A stretch of 28,663 bases of DNA from JBFYKJ01 sp041306005 (GTDB lineage: Archaea; Altiarchaeota; Altiarchaeia; JAFGQM01), in assembly GCA_041306005.1 (NCBI GenBank), contig JBFYKJ010000086.1, positions 1 through 28,663 on the forward strand. Reading direction: 5' to 3'. Positions 20,773 to 28,570 of the stretch are shown piece after piece (position 1 is the first letter of the stretch; every line of letters begins with the position of its first letter). The notes beneath the pieces are model-generated. The model did no database searches and was not told the origin of the DNA. It was given only the letters and a program-made list of their open reading frames with translations. Both the position numbers and the translations under genes were made by a program.

Positions 20773-21789
20773 TTACTTAGGCATATGTAGCCCGGAACGT
20801 ACGGCATTTGCCCGCCTTATTAGGGTCCTGTCTATGGCGCGTATGGTGCTTTTGGCCAATAGCTGCCGTTTCCTATTCCCGTCGCCGACAGGCAGGCCTT
20901 TTTGCGCCCTGAGGCGGCTCCGCTCCGATTCGAAACCCGCCCAATCTTGGAAGCGTGAGATCACGTTCCTGACACCCTGATTCATCAGCCTCTCCATGGG
21001 CTCTTTCTTCCAGTTGCCTATGGAATGCTGCGGCATCAAAAGGTAATGGGCCCCCGGTGTCCCCATAAGACGCCCATCGGGCAAAGCCCAGATGTCGTAA
21101 AGCGGCAGGCCCTCCTTCTCATCTTTGAGCAATCCGGTCTTCTCCGCGTGCGACGGCTTTTTGGCATCGCTCGGGGTGCCCCTATGGATATAGTCCACTC
21201 TCCGGTCAGCAGTGCGAACCAGGTGTTTGGGCAGGACATCCTCTAGCTCAGGGGGCAACGCCGGCTCATTCGGGCCCGTTGCAACGCTGATTATCTTGAG
21301 CACCGCACGGTTCGGGGCCCGCTTGTTCGCTTCGAAAGCGCCCTTTATACGCGCTGGTGCCCTTGGGTCGAACTTGAGGTGCTCCGGGTCCAGCGACATG
21401 TTCAGCCGCGCGCCGTTAAGGCGCCTCAGGAACTCTTCAGCCTTCTGCGGGTCGAGCGGGAACTGCGACATATTGGTGGTCACTTGGACTTTGCTGGGCC
21501 CAAGCACGCCTACCGCGTACTCGACCATATCAAGCGCGTCTTTGTGAAGGAAGGGCTCGCCGCCTGCAATCACCACGTGGGAACTGAGCCTTGCTTTCTT
21601 GATTTCATCGATGAGATGCTTGAAATCGGCCAGGCGCATGTCCGGCATGTTCCGGGCATCTCCGGGGAATGCGTCGCCTACAAAGCAGAAGCTGCAACCG
21701 AAGTTACAACGCATAGTGGGAAAGATCGTTATGACCTCCGGCTCGAGAGTGCCTTTCCTGCTCTTCTTCTTAGCTTGAGCTTCGGCCAT
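20773..21789 (-). CDS. Radical SAM protein of unknown specificity
   Basis: 338 residues. The [4Fe-4S]/SAM motif is C28-x3-C32-x2-C35 in MRCNFGCSFC, followed by the SAM-binding GGE element (VVIAGGEPFLHKDALDMVEYA) and VTTNMSQFPLDP, LNMSLDPEHL. The C-terminal third has YDIWALPDGRLMGTPGAHYLLMPQHSIGNW but no second Cys cluster, so it is not a SPASM-type maturase. The C-terminus is Arg/Lys-rich, which might bind nucleic acid. The leader CTTCCTT-GAACGCTT-AAGGAAG folds over a possible AAGGAAGG ribosome-binding site just before the ATG. It stands alone between trpS and the TA insertion; no substrate peptide is visible nearby. Confidence 0.85.
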   Translation of the reverse strand: MAEAQAKKKSRKGTLEPEVITIFPTMRCNFGCSFCFVGDAFPGDARNMPDMRLADFKHLIDEIKKARLSSHVVIAGGEPFLHKDALDMVEYAVGVLGPSKVQVTTNMSQFPLDPQKAEEFLRRLNGARLNMSLDPEHLKFDPRAPARIKGAFEANKRAPNRAVLKIISVATGPNEPALPPELEDVLPKHLVRTADRRVDYIHRGTPSDAKKPSHAEKTGLLKDEKEGLPLYDIWALPDGRLMGTPGAHYLLMPQHSIGNWKKEPMERLMNQGVRNVISRFQDWAGFESERSRLRAQKGLPVGDGNRKRQLLAKSTIRAIDRTLIRRANAVRSGLHMPK

Positions 21790-21859
21790 GCCTTCCTTAA
21801 GCGTTCAAGGAAGAAAAGACGGCTGGGCTGGGAATAATAAGTAGATGGTCTAAGGAAAC

Positions 21860-21890
21860 TTACAGTATCCTTATCGTGTCCAAGTCCATC
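21860..21890 (-). pseudogene. Displaced remnant of the fttA 3' end
   Basis: On the minus strand it encodes MDLDTIRIL then TAA, matching the last codons of fttA (NLDTIRIL, TAG) at 22787-22817. 18 bases are identical (21866-21883 and 22793-22810). Over 30 bases 26 match, and all four differences are transitions. It lies on the far side of the vapB-vapB-vapC cassette, as expected if the cassette entered at the end of fttA and pushed the old end away. Confidence 0.7.
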
Positions 21891-21925
21891 GCGCCCGCAG
21901 GCCCCGGGCGGATTTGTTCGTGATG

Positions 21926-21935
21926 CCTTTATATG
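21926..21935 (+). promoter_or_regulatory. TATA box of the vapBBC cassette
   Basis: CCTTTATATG, a strong archaeal TATA box. It predicts transcription starting near 21958, inside the palindrome at 21952-21965. Confidence 0.65.
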
Positions 21936-21951
21936 CCTAATTACTAAAACA

Positions 21952-21965
21952 TACATAATTATGTA
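21952..21965 (+). promoter_or_regulatory. 14-bp perfect palindrome, probable antitoxin operator
   Basis: TACATAATTATGTA reads the same on both strands. It covers the predicted start site and ends four bases before ATG 21970, an ideal place for autorepression by a dimeric RHH antitoxin. Confidence 0.65.
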
Positions 21966-21969
21966 GAAA

Positions 21970-22125
21970 ATGGCCACGATGACAGTCTATGTGCCGCCGG
22001 AGCTTAAGAGGAAGATGGACGCCATGCCCAATTTGAAGTGGTCCGAGGTAATGAGGCAGGGCGTCCTAAGGAAGCTCGAGCAGATAAAGAAGTTCGAGAA
22101 GCTTGTGGAGGCGGGGAGGATATGA
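21970..22125 (+). CDS. Short RHH (VapB-like) antitoxin of the VapC cassette
   Basis: 51 residues: MATMTVYVPPELKRKMDAMPNLKWSEVMRQGVLRKLEQIKKFEKL. It has an RHH strand (MTVYVP), then a helix with the NxxWSEV motif. It aligns without gaps to the 57-residue protein at 5-178. The stop (22123-22125) is followed one base later by the ATG of the long antitoxin. The palindrome before the gene and the lack of a C-terminal toxin-binding extension suggest a dedicated repressor. Confidence 0.75.
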   Translation: MATMTVYVPPELKRKMDAMPNLKWSEVMRQGVLRKLEQIKKFEKLVEAGRI

Positions 22126-22126
22126 G

Positions 22127-22366
22127 ATGCCGAGCGTGACGTTCGCATTGGAGGAAAGCGTGAAGAGGGAGGTTGCCTCGAGGCCCTGGATAAACTGGTC
22201 CGAGGTCGCCAGGGAGGAGGCCGAGAGGGAGGCTCGGAGAGCCGGCGAGCTGGAGGAGGCGCTGAGGATAGCCTCCAAATCAAAGCTCACCATGAAGGAT
22301 GCGCTCGAGCTCGGGGAGAGGGTAAAGGAAGGCATGTACAGAAGGCGGCATGGAAGTAGTGGTTGA
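22127..22366 (+). CDS. vapB: Long VapB-type antitoxin
   Basis: 79 residues from ATG 22127. A GTG 24 bases upstream is in frame but would overlap the short antitoxin. The N-terminus MPSVTFALEESVKREVASRPWINWSEVAREEAERE is the archaeal VapB RHH-like unit. The C-terminus LTMKDALELGERVKEGMYRRR is the usual VapC-binding tail. It overlaps vapC by 17 bases, which implies coupled translation. Together with the 51-residue gene it makes two antitoxin-like proteins for a single toxin. Confidence 0.85.
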   Translation: MPSVTFALEESVKREVASRPWINWSEVAREEAEREARRAGELEEALRIASKSKLTMKDALELGERVKEGMYRRRHGSSG

Positions 22367-22757
22367 CTCCAATGTGCTCATCAGCGCCATGATAGCGCGC
22401 AGCACGGCGATGTCCTTGTTCTTTCATCCGAAGCTTAGGGTATTTGCGCCAGAGACACTAAGGGGCGAGTTCTTCAGGAACGAAAGGGACATCATGTCGA
22501 AATCCGGCCTGGCGAGGGGGGAGTTCGACAAGCTGGTATCAATCCTTTTCAGGAGGATAGAATTCGCCCCGGACGCCGAATTCTCAAAGTTTCTCCCAGA
22601 GGCCAGGCGAGTCCTGGGCGAGCACAAGAAAGACGAGGACTTCATCGCCCTTTGCATATTGAAAGGGCTCAAGCTCTGGACGCATGAATCGAGATTATTT
22701 GGAATCGGCTACGGCATCTCAACAAAAGAGCTTATCGAAGAATTAAGCAAAGAATAG
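22350..22757 (+). CDS. vapC: VapC-family PIN-domain ribonuclease toxin
   Basis: 135 residues, a PIN domain. Acidic residues are Asp6 (VVVDSNVLIS), Glu40 (LRGEFF) and Asp97 (KKDEDFIALCILKG). The fourth position is Glu113 in LWTHESRLFG, where Asp is usual. VapC toxins are Mg-dependent site-specific RNases, often acting on tRNA or rRNA. The PIN lineage with FFHPKLRVFAPETLRGEF and HKKDEDFIAL is typical of archaea. It ends 29 bases before the fttA stop, convergent. Confidence 0.88.
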   Translation: MEVVVDSNVLISAMIARSTAMSLFFHPKLRVFAPETLRGEFFRNERDIMSKSGLARGEFDKLVSILFRRIEFAPDAEFSKFLPEARRVLGEHKKDEDFIALCILKGLKLWTHESRLFGIGYGISTKELIEELSKE

Positions 22758-22786
22758 GCTGCGGCCACAGTGCCCTTATTGCACCC

Positions 22787-24685
22787 CTACAATATCCTTA
22801 TCGTGTCCAAATTCACCGGCACGCGGGTCTCGACGCGGAATATCTTGTTCAGCCCCCTCGCCAGATCCTGGCACTTGGACTGCTCCCCGTGGACGCACAG
22901 TATCCTCTCGGGCTTTGGGGACATCCTCTTGACGTAGCCGAGGAGTTGCCTCCTGTCCGCATGGCCCGAGAACCCCTCGACAGTCACTACCTTTATCTTT
23001 ATCTCGACGTTCTTCGGCTTCTTGTCCTCGAGGATGGTGACTTCCTTCATGCCCTTTTGCACCCTTCTTCCGAGCGACCCCTCGGACTGGTAGCCTACGA
23101 AGAGTATCAAGTCCTTTTCGTTCCCGGCCATCCGCTTGAAATACTCCACCGACGGCCCGCCCGTCAGCATGCCCGACGGCGTGACTATTATGCACGGGTC
23201 CGTGCTCTCCGCAAGGTCGATCCTCTCTTTCGCCTCGACCTTTTGGAAGTTCGTTGAGAGGAACGGGTTTGCGCCCCGCAGGATCATGGTGGTAAGCCGC
23301 CTCTTGAGGTATTCCGGGTAGGCCGTGTGTATCGCTGTAGCCTCGTACACCATGCCGTCTATGTAAACAGGCACGTTGCCCAGCTCATTCCTATACTCGT
23401 CCAGCGTGACCAGCACCTCCTGGGACCTGCCGACGCCGAACACCGGTATCAGCACCTTGCCGCCGTTCTTGAGGGTCTCTTTGATGTTGCTTATGAGCAT
23501 CTCTTCGGCCTCCTTGCGCTTCGGCTGCAAACTCTTCCTGCCGCCGTACGTGGACTCTATTATGAGCGTTTCCAGCCGCGGGAACTCGTAGTCGGCCGGG
23601 TTAAGGAGCCTTGTCTCGCCGAATTTCAGGTCGCCCGTATACACTATGTTATAGAGGCTGTCGCCTATGTGCAGGTGCACGATCGACGAGCCCAGTATGT
23701 GGCCCGCGTTGTAAAGCGTCAGCCTCATATCGGTGCTGATGTCGGCGACCTCGTGGTACTCGAGCGGCACCACGTGCTCAATGACGTTCTTTATGTCCGG
23801 GCTCGAGTACGGGAGCTCCTTGTCCTCCTTCATCGATATCTCCACGGCGTCCAGCTGTAATAGCGCCATTATGTCCCTAGACGGCTTTGTGGTGTAAATC
23901 GGCCCGTCAAAGCCGTAGCGGTAGAGGTAGGGTATGAAGCCGCAGTGGTCCATGTGCGCGTGGGAAAGTATCACCGCATCCAAATCGTCGATCGTCAGCT
24001 GCATCGCCCGAAAGTCCGGGAACGCCCTCTTTGGGTCTGACGCCGCGACGTTCACGCCGCAGTCCAGAAGTACGTTGCTGTTCGGCGTCTGTATAAGGAA
24101 GCACGACCTGCCGACTTCGGAGGCCCCGCCAAGCGGCGTCGTCCTTATCCAGTCGCAGGTGTGGTCGGGCTTTGAGTATATCTCCCGGCCGAGCCGCTCG
24201 AGGAACTCTTTTCTCCTTCTGCAGACCTTCTTGTCCCAGAGGGTCTTTCTTAATGATGTAAGTATGTTGCTCTTAAGGGGCGTCGCCCTTTCAAGGACAG
24301 GCGTCCAGCCGGTTGCCTTTATTATCTTCCTTATGTTCTCCCCGCCCGGGCCGATGACGTTGCCGAGCTTTGCGGCCTCGATCATCACCTCTTTCTGGTA
24401 GGGGTTGAACATCACGTCCTTTATCCCGCTCTCCTCGCCGGCGATTTTCTTGATCATGGGCTCGGCATCGGCCGGGTCGACGAGCTGTGACGACAGAGGC
24501 CTCACCATTATCCTCTTCTTTATCTTCTTGGCGAGGTCCTTTGTGATGTCGGGGTGGTCCACAAAGAGGTCGAGGCGGTCCGTAGTCAGGACTATCTTCG
24601 GGCCTTCGGCGGTTATGCTGCTCACGCCGACCTCCTTTGGGAGGAACTCCTTGATGCTTGCCTGTATCTCCTCTAATGTAGGCAT
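22787..24685 (-). CDS. fttA: KH-domain beta-CASP ribonuclease, transcription termination factor FttA (aCPSF1)
   Basis: 632 residues from ATG 24685 (MPTLEEIQASI), the family length. An ATG at 24721 is in frame but lies at the predicted transcription start (TATA-like GCTTTAACTTAC near 24730-24741). Two N-terminal KH-like domains (to about 135; GNVIGPGGENIRKIIKATGW) precede the metallo-beta-lactamase core: VLSHAHMDHCGFIPYL, TGDLKFGETRLL, ESTYGGR. The beta-CASP insert (IPVFGVGRSQEVLVTLDEY) and the closing motifs VTPSGMLTGGPSVEYF, EGFSGHADRRQLLGYV and CVHGEQSKC follow. It cleaves nascent RNA 3' ends and releases RNA polymerase in Archaea. The C-terminal codons are the site of the TA-cassette insertion. 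Confidence 0.95.
   Translation of the reverse strand: MPTLEEIQASIKEFLPKEVGVSSITAEGPKIVLTTDRLDLFVDHPDITKDLAKKIKKRIMVRPLSSQLVDPADAEPMIKKIAGEESGIKDVMFNPYQKEVMIEAAKLGNVIGPGGENIRKIIKATGWTPVLERATPLKSNILTSLRKTLWDKKVCRRRKEFLERLGREIYSKPDHTCDWIRTTPLGGASEVGRSCFLIQTPNSNVLLDCGVNVAASDPKRAFPDFRAMQLTIDDLDAVILSHAHMDHCGFIPYLYRYGFDGPIYTTKPSRDIMALLQLDAVEISMKEDKELPYSSPDIKNVIEHVVPLEYHEVADISTDMRLTLYNAGHILGSSIVHLHIGDSLYNIVYTGDLKFGETRLLNPADYEFPRLETLIIESTYGGRKSLQPKRKEAEEMLISNIKETLKNGGKVLIPVFGVGRSQEVLVTLDEYRNELGNVPVYIDGMVYEATAIHTAYPEYLKRRLTTMILRGANPFLSTNFQKVEAKERIDLAESTDPCIIVTPSGMLTGGPSVEYFKRMAGNEKDLILFVGYQSEGSLGRRVQKGMKEVTILEDKKPKNVEIKIKVVTVEGFSGHADRRQLLGYVKRMSPKPERILCVHGEQSKCQDLARGLNKIFRVETRVPVNLDTIRIL
22788..22817. 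repeat. Right copy of the repeat flanking the vapBBC cassette (end of fttA)
   Basis: Partner of 21861-21890 (26/30, with an 18-base identical core at 22793-22810), direct orientation. It contains the last codons and most of the stop codon of the intact fttA. Confidence 0.7.
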
Positions 24686-24762
24686 CTTGCCGATAGTTGT
24701 GCAGCGCAAAAAAGGCTGCATATTCGTTGTAAGTTAAAGCCCAGGTTGTGCAAGCCGGGAAT

Positions 24763-25404
24763 TCAGTTTAAAGAAGCCAGTAGCTTGTCTATGTCGGCCT
24801 TTTCAAATACCTTGTAGCCGTCCTTGGTTATAGTCGCGAGCATCACCCCGTCGCCTGATGCGGCGTCCCTCTTCTGCGCGACCTTGACCGCCTTGACCGC
24901 GATCTTGACCACGTCCTTCACGAGGCCGTCCTTTTTGTACTCGGATTCGAGGACACCGTACGCTATCGGCGAGCCGGAGCCCGTCGAGATGTAATCCTCT
25001 TCCATGAGCCCGCCGACCGGGTCGACCGAGAACACCCTCGGCTCCTTGTCGAGGCCAGCGACTATGCTCATGACCATGTAGGGGTAATACCTGCTGTTGT
25101 TGAGTATGTTTGACATCAGGGTAGCAGCGCCCTTTATGCTCATGGGCTGCTTGCGGTTCATCTTGAAGAGCTTGGCCTCCGCGCGCAGGTACCTGATTAT
25201 GGTCTGCGCGTCGCCCACCCCGCCAGCTATCGTCGCCGCTATGAATTCGTCGACCTGGTGTATCTTCTGCGCCTCGGTGTTGGAGATGAAGCTCCCCATC
25301 GTGGCGCGCTTGTCGGCGGCCAAAACGACCCCGTCCCTGCACTTGAGGGCTACTGTAGTCGTCCCGGTCTTCGTATGGCTCGTTTGGCTGTCCATGCTAT
25401 CCAT
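24763..25404 (-). CDS. psmB: Proteasome beta subunit
   Basis: From ATG 25404 the precursor is 213 residues. A GTG at 25434 would add ten. The 14-residue propeptide MDSMDSQTSHTKTG is cut before Thr15, giving mature TTTVALKCRDGVVLAADKR with catalytic Thr1, Asp17 and Lys33 (SNTEAQK). Later landmarks are AGGVGDAQTIIRYLRAE and ISTGSGSPIAYGVLESEY. It forms the proteolytic rings of the 20S proteasome; the alpha subunit is not in the window. The TATA box at 25502-25513 gives a leader of roughly 75 nt. Confidence 0.95.
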   Translation of the reverse strand: MDSMDSQTSHTKTGTTTVALKCRDGVVLAADKRATMGSFISNTEAQKIHQVDEFIAATIAGGVGDAQTIIRYLRAEAKLFKMNRKQPMSIKGAATLMSNILNNSRYYPYMVMSIVAGLDKEPRVFSVDPVGGLMEEDYISTGSGSPIAYGVLESEYKKDGLVKDVVKIAVKAVKVAQKRDAASGDGVMLATITKDGYKVFEKADIDKLLASLN

Positions 25405-25501
25405 GGTTGAAAAGCAGACTGGCTTGGTAGTCACCAGAGAAATTCAAATAGACCAACCGGGTTAGTGGTTAGGTCTTGAACCCGTGATATTAGAGGTTAA
25501 G

Positions 25502-25513
25502 GGTATAAAAAGG
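25502..25513 (-). promoter_or_regulatory. TATA box of psmB
   Basis: Minus strand CCTTTTTATACC in the gap after cca. Predicted start is near 25478. Confidence 0.55.
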
Positions 25514-25581
25514 GCAACCGGCCCCGTGCTGGGGAAGCCATATGCATAAGGGCGGCCCGCTGGAAACCTGCCCGGGATCGC

Positions 25582-26940
25582 TCACCAGAAAGCCCCCATG
25601 AACCCCCAGAAGTCCCTACTCTTTATCTTAAGGAGCCCGGATCCTATAAGCAATTCGGCCTTGACCGAACGCAGGTTCTTTCCAAACCCCTTGGGGTCCT
25701 TCAGGAGCGCCTTCACGCAGGCGTCCGCCCTGCGGTGCTTCCTCTCGGCGTCCATCGCCCACTGCCCGCTCTCAAGGTAAGGCTTTGAGACTGCTATCGC
25801 CCGGTTGCTGGCTATAAACCCGTTCAGGTCTGCGGCCTTCGAGTCAAAGTATGGGCCCATCTTCTTCATGACGCGGGGCAGCTCCCAGACCTCGAACTCG
25901 AGGACGAATGCGGCCTCTTTCCCGTCGGTCCAATAGCCGTCCTTCAGCACCCTAAAGCCCGCGTGCTCGCACTCGTGGCGCAGCGCCTTTAGGCTCTTGG
26001 CCAGTTGGGGTATCAGCGTGTCTTCCACCATGTCGGGCGGCGCGAACCTGACGCACAAAAGCTCGGTGCCGCGGTTCCTTATCTTCCCGTAGAACTCCTT
26101 CTTCCCAAGCGGCCTTCGCTCGGGTGCGCGGAAGAACGACTTTGACGGCCTTGCGAGGAACTCGGAAGCGGCTCTCATGAACCCGGCCATCTTCGAAACG
26201 GACACCGCCGCCGCGACGTTCCTCCGGCCATCCACGGGGTCTATGAACACGAGCGGGTCGTCGGGGAACTTTTTCGCACCCGCCGAAGCGCCGATCCCGA
26301 TGTGCTGGCCGTTCGCCCACAAGGCGGCGGCCTTAAGCACGCCCAAGAATGAACCGTACTTTATGACAAGCAGCTCGCAGAGGTAGCCGGAGAAACCCTC
26401 CACGGCCGCGTGCGCGCCGTACAGGCCCTGGCACTTCATGAACTTCTTGAGGAGCCTGATATCGCCGCGAAGCGAAGGCTTCTTGGACAGCTCGGAAAGG
26501 ACGAACTCCGTGTGCAGCGGGCTTCTGTCCACGGCGCTCGCGACCCTTGCGCCCTTCTCCATCATGTAGCATGGGACTATCTCAACCCTGAAGCCCTTGA
26601 ACGTGCCCTTGACATACGGGTGCTCGGCGTAGCTTATCTCAGCCTTGGACCCCGCGCGCCTGAAGAACTCTTTCCCCACCGCGAGCCCCGTAGCCTCGAG
26701 CGCGTCGCGCGGAGTCTCCCTGGAAAACCTGATGAATACGTCAAAGTCCTTGTCTTCCCTAAGGTCGGTCCCCTTCGCAATGGAGCCCACCATCACCGGG
26801 CCTGCCTTTGCGCCGCGGGCGTTTAGCACCGCCGATACCCAGGAGAGCACCTCGTCGGCCATATCGCCCTCCTTTTTCCGCTCCGCTGGGGTCGGCGTTA
26901 TCTCGGTCAAGACCTCGTCGAGCAGGCGGCCCGTGTCCAT
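25582..26940 (-). CDS. cca: CCA-adding enzyme, archaeal class I
   Basis: 452 residues from ATG 26940 (MDTGRLLDEVLTEITPTPAER). The TATA box at 26961-26970 places transcription at this codon, so I prefer it to the in-frame GTG 26973. The nucleotidyltransferase head has GSIAKGTDLREDKDFDVFIRF with the catalytic Asp-x-Asp and FRVEIVPCYM with the third acid. The central KFMKCQGLYGAHAAVEGFSGYLCELLVIKYGSF and the later DPLVFIDPVDGRRNVAAAVS are archaeal CCA landmarks. It builds and repairs the CCA end of tRNAs without a template, needed here because the tRNA-His gene lacks CCA. Confidence 0.95.
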   Translation of the reverse strand: MDTGRLLDEVLTEITPTPAERKKEGDMADEVLSWVSAVLNARGAKAGPVMVGSIAKGTDLREDKDFDVFIRFSRETPRDALEATGLAVGKEFFRRAGSKAEISYAEHPYVKGTFKGFRVEIVPCYMMEKGARVASAVDRSPLHTEFVLSELSKKPSLRGDIRLLKKFMKCQGLYGAHAAVEGFSGYLCELLVIKYGSFLGVLKAAALWANGQHIGIGASAGAKKFPDDPLVFIDPVDGRRNVAAAVSVSKMAGFMRAASEFLARPSKSFFRAPERRPLGKKEFYGKIRNRGTELLCVRFAPPDMVEDTLIPQLAKSLKALRHECEHAGFRVLKDGYWTDGKEAAFVLEFEVWELPRVMKKMGPYFDSKAADLNGFIASNRAIAVSKPYLESGQWAMDAERKHRRADACVKALLKDPKGFGKNLRSVKAELLIGSGLLKIKSRDFWGFMGAFW

Positions 26941-26960
26941 ATAGGGTTTAGGGAGCGGGG

Positions 26961-26970
26961 CTAATAAACA
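26961..26970 (-). promoter_or_regulatory. TATA box of cca
   Basis: Minus strand TGTTTATTAG, 20 bases before ATG 26940, predicting a leaderless mRNA. Confidence 0.5.
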
Positions 26971-27015
26971 CACATATGCAAGCGGTTGTCGGGTATGCGC
27001 AGAATCGGCTTTTGC

Positions 27016-27546
27016 TCACTCGTCATGGCAAGAACAGGTCTTCCCCTCGCCGGAGCACGAGCACCCCTCGTGCGAATGCCCCTTGTGGGATTTGGGCAGG
27101 CCGAGGTCCATGCCGCCCGCGCCGCCCTGCAGCGAGATGTAGAGCTCCTCGGCCGCGGCATTGGCCTTCTCAAACTCGTGGCTTATCTGTTTAAGCTGCC
27201 CCCTCATCTTCGCCTCGTCGGCAGAGAGGGCCGACTTCTTCTCGGCAATATAAGCCTTGGTTTCTTCAGCGGTCTTCTCGACGTGCGCGCCCGCGCCGAC
27301 CGCAACTATCATCGAGGCCTTGTCGGTTATCTTCGCCCTTACGTACACGCCGGCGCCCAAAGGTATCATCGCATCGTCGCTGGAACACTTGGGCAGCTGC
27401 TCCACCGCCTCCGCGGTCTCGGCAAGCTCCGCAGCGCCCGCCTCAGCCATCGCTATCTGCCTTGACAGCTCCTGCATCATGCCCTGGTAGGCGCGTATCT
27501 GCACGAGCAGGGCCTGCAGCTTCCTCTGGTCGTCCTCTCCTGCCAC
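27016..27546 (-). CDS. pfdA: Prefoldin alpha subunit with His/Cys-rich tail
   Basis: 176 residues from GTG 27546. The two coiled-coil arms are at about 5-50 (DDQRKLQALLVQIRAYQGMMQELSRQI) and 95-140 (ETKAYIAEKKSALSADEAKMRGQLKQIS). Between them are the beta hairpins AMIPLGAGVYVRAKITDKASMIVAVGAGAHVEKT, the alpha-prefoldin signature. It forms the hexameric jellyfish chaperone with prefoldin beta and hands unfolded proteins to the thermosome. The last ~24 residues are unusual: HKGHSHEGC-SCSGEGKTCSC-HDE, four Cys and four His, a likely metal-binding tail. Position after L31e-aIF6-L18Ae is the standard archaeal order. Confidence 0.92.
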   Translation of the reverse strand: MAGEDDQRKLQALLVQIRAYQGMMQELSRQIAMAEAGAAELAETAEAVEQLPKCSSDDAMIPLGAGVYVRAKITDKASMIVAVGAGAHVEKTAEETKAYIAEKKSALSADEAKMRGQLKQISHEFEKANAAAEELYISLQGGAGGMDLGLPKSHKGHSHEGCSCSGEGKTCSCHDE

Positions 27547-27564
27547 TTTAAGCGGTTAAAAGGA

Positions 27565-27744
27565 TCACGCCTTGGCCTTCTCGACCTTCTCGATGGAGAC
27601 CCAGCGCCTCTTGGTGCCGTGCTCGCTGCCGAACTTGGAGTATGCCAGCTCCTTGGCCGCTGCTTCGTCCTTCGCCTGGATCGGCCTCTCGAACTTCTCG
27701 GTCTTTGCGCCGATCCTTACGTTGCCTATTACCACGTAGTTCAT
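27565..27744 (-). CDS. rpl18a: Ribosomal protein L18Ae (LX, eL20)
   Basis: 59 residues from ATG 27744 to TGA 27565-27567: MNYVVIGNVRIGAKTEKFER, ending RRWVSIEKVEKAKA. This is the compact archaeal LX form, with the expected AKDEAAAKELAYSKFGSEHG middle. It is a large-subunit protein of Archaea and eukaryotes. It lies between the aIF6 and prefoldin genes, its usual place, and 18 bases before pfdA. Confidence 0.9.
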   Translation of the reverse strand: MNYVVIGNVRIGAKTEKFERPIQAKDEAAAKELAYSKFGSEHGTKRRWVSIEKVEKAKA

Positions 27745-27816
27745 TTTAGATGCTCTTTTGAAGTTTTGATTATAAGAACCGCGCTTGCTTGCCCCGCGCG
27801 AACGCCTTTTTGAGAA

Positions 27817-28479
27817 TCACACAAAACCAAGCGCCTCTGTTATGTAGTCCAGCTCTATCGGGGTTGTGGACCTGCCGGCCATAAAGCCGTTCGAGTTCGC
27901 GATTATGCATGCCCCTACCATCTTGCAGCCCATGTTCGCCGACGCCCTGCCGCCCGGCACGCCGAAGATTTTTTCCAGCTGCCTCATCTCCTCGTCGCTC
28001 GCGTCGGGCGTCGCCACAAAACCCTTGTTTGTCGCTACGCAGAGGGAGCCGACCTCGCTGCAGCCGGCGATCGTCTTTTGCACTGTCTCTATCCCGAGCG
28101 CCTTGTCTATTATCATCTTCGACTTCTGCGAGAACACGTCGCTTATTACGCCGCCGTTGTCGTTGACTGATATAAGGTTTCCTAATGCCGTGAAGTTGTC
28201 CGGGACCACTGTTGCCTCAACGCCCTTTCGTACGGCTTTGAGCTCCCTTTCGTCTATCAGGTACGGCACGAGCGCGCCGTTCGAGTTCCCGGCGGACATT
28301 ATGCCTGTCAGGAAGAAGTTGTAGACTGATGACTCTATCACCTTGACTCCGAATACCTTGTGGGCCTCCTTTATCTTGCCCTCGCCGAGCCGGTCTGAGA
28401 GCAGGCAATACTTATCAGTAGCAAAGCCGAAGAGGCCTAAATAGCCGTCGCCCAAGAAATCAGTCTGGAATAAGGCCAT
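27817..28479 (-). CDS. Translation initiation factor aIF6 (ribosome anti-association factor)
   Basis: 220 residues, the typical length. It has a five-fold pseudo-repeat of the eIF6 pentein fold, with repeats marked by YLGLFGFATDKYCLLS, GNSNGALVPYLID, LGNLISVNDNGGVIS, GSLCVATNKGFVATPDAS and GACIIANSNGFMAGRSTTPIEL. It binds the 50S subunit near L14/L24e and keeps it from joining 30S prematurely. The TATA-like ATTCTTATAATCC at 28493-28504 (minus) is near the start codon, so the promoter is uncertain. It may be read from the L31e gene 91 bases upstream. Confidence 0.95.
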   Translation of the reverse strand: MALFQTDFLGDGYLGLFGFATDKYCLLSDRLGEGKIKEAHKVFGVKVIESSVYNFFLTGIMSAGNSNGALVPYLIDERELKAVRKGVEATVVPDNFTALGNLISVNDNGGVISDVFSQKSKMIIDKALGIETVQKTIAGCSEVGSLCVATNKGFVATPDASDEEMRQLEKIFGVPGGRASANMGCKMVGACIIANSNGFMAGRSTTPIELDYITEALGFV

Positions 28480-28570
28480 GTCGAGAGTAGTGGATTATAA
28501 GAATAATATGGGAATAATAGCGCTGCGGAGAAATACGCAATCGAGGATCGGGGGCGTGTGCGCTCCGCGC

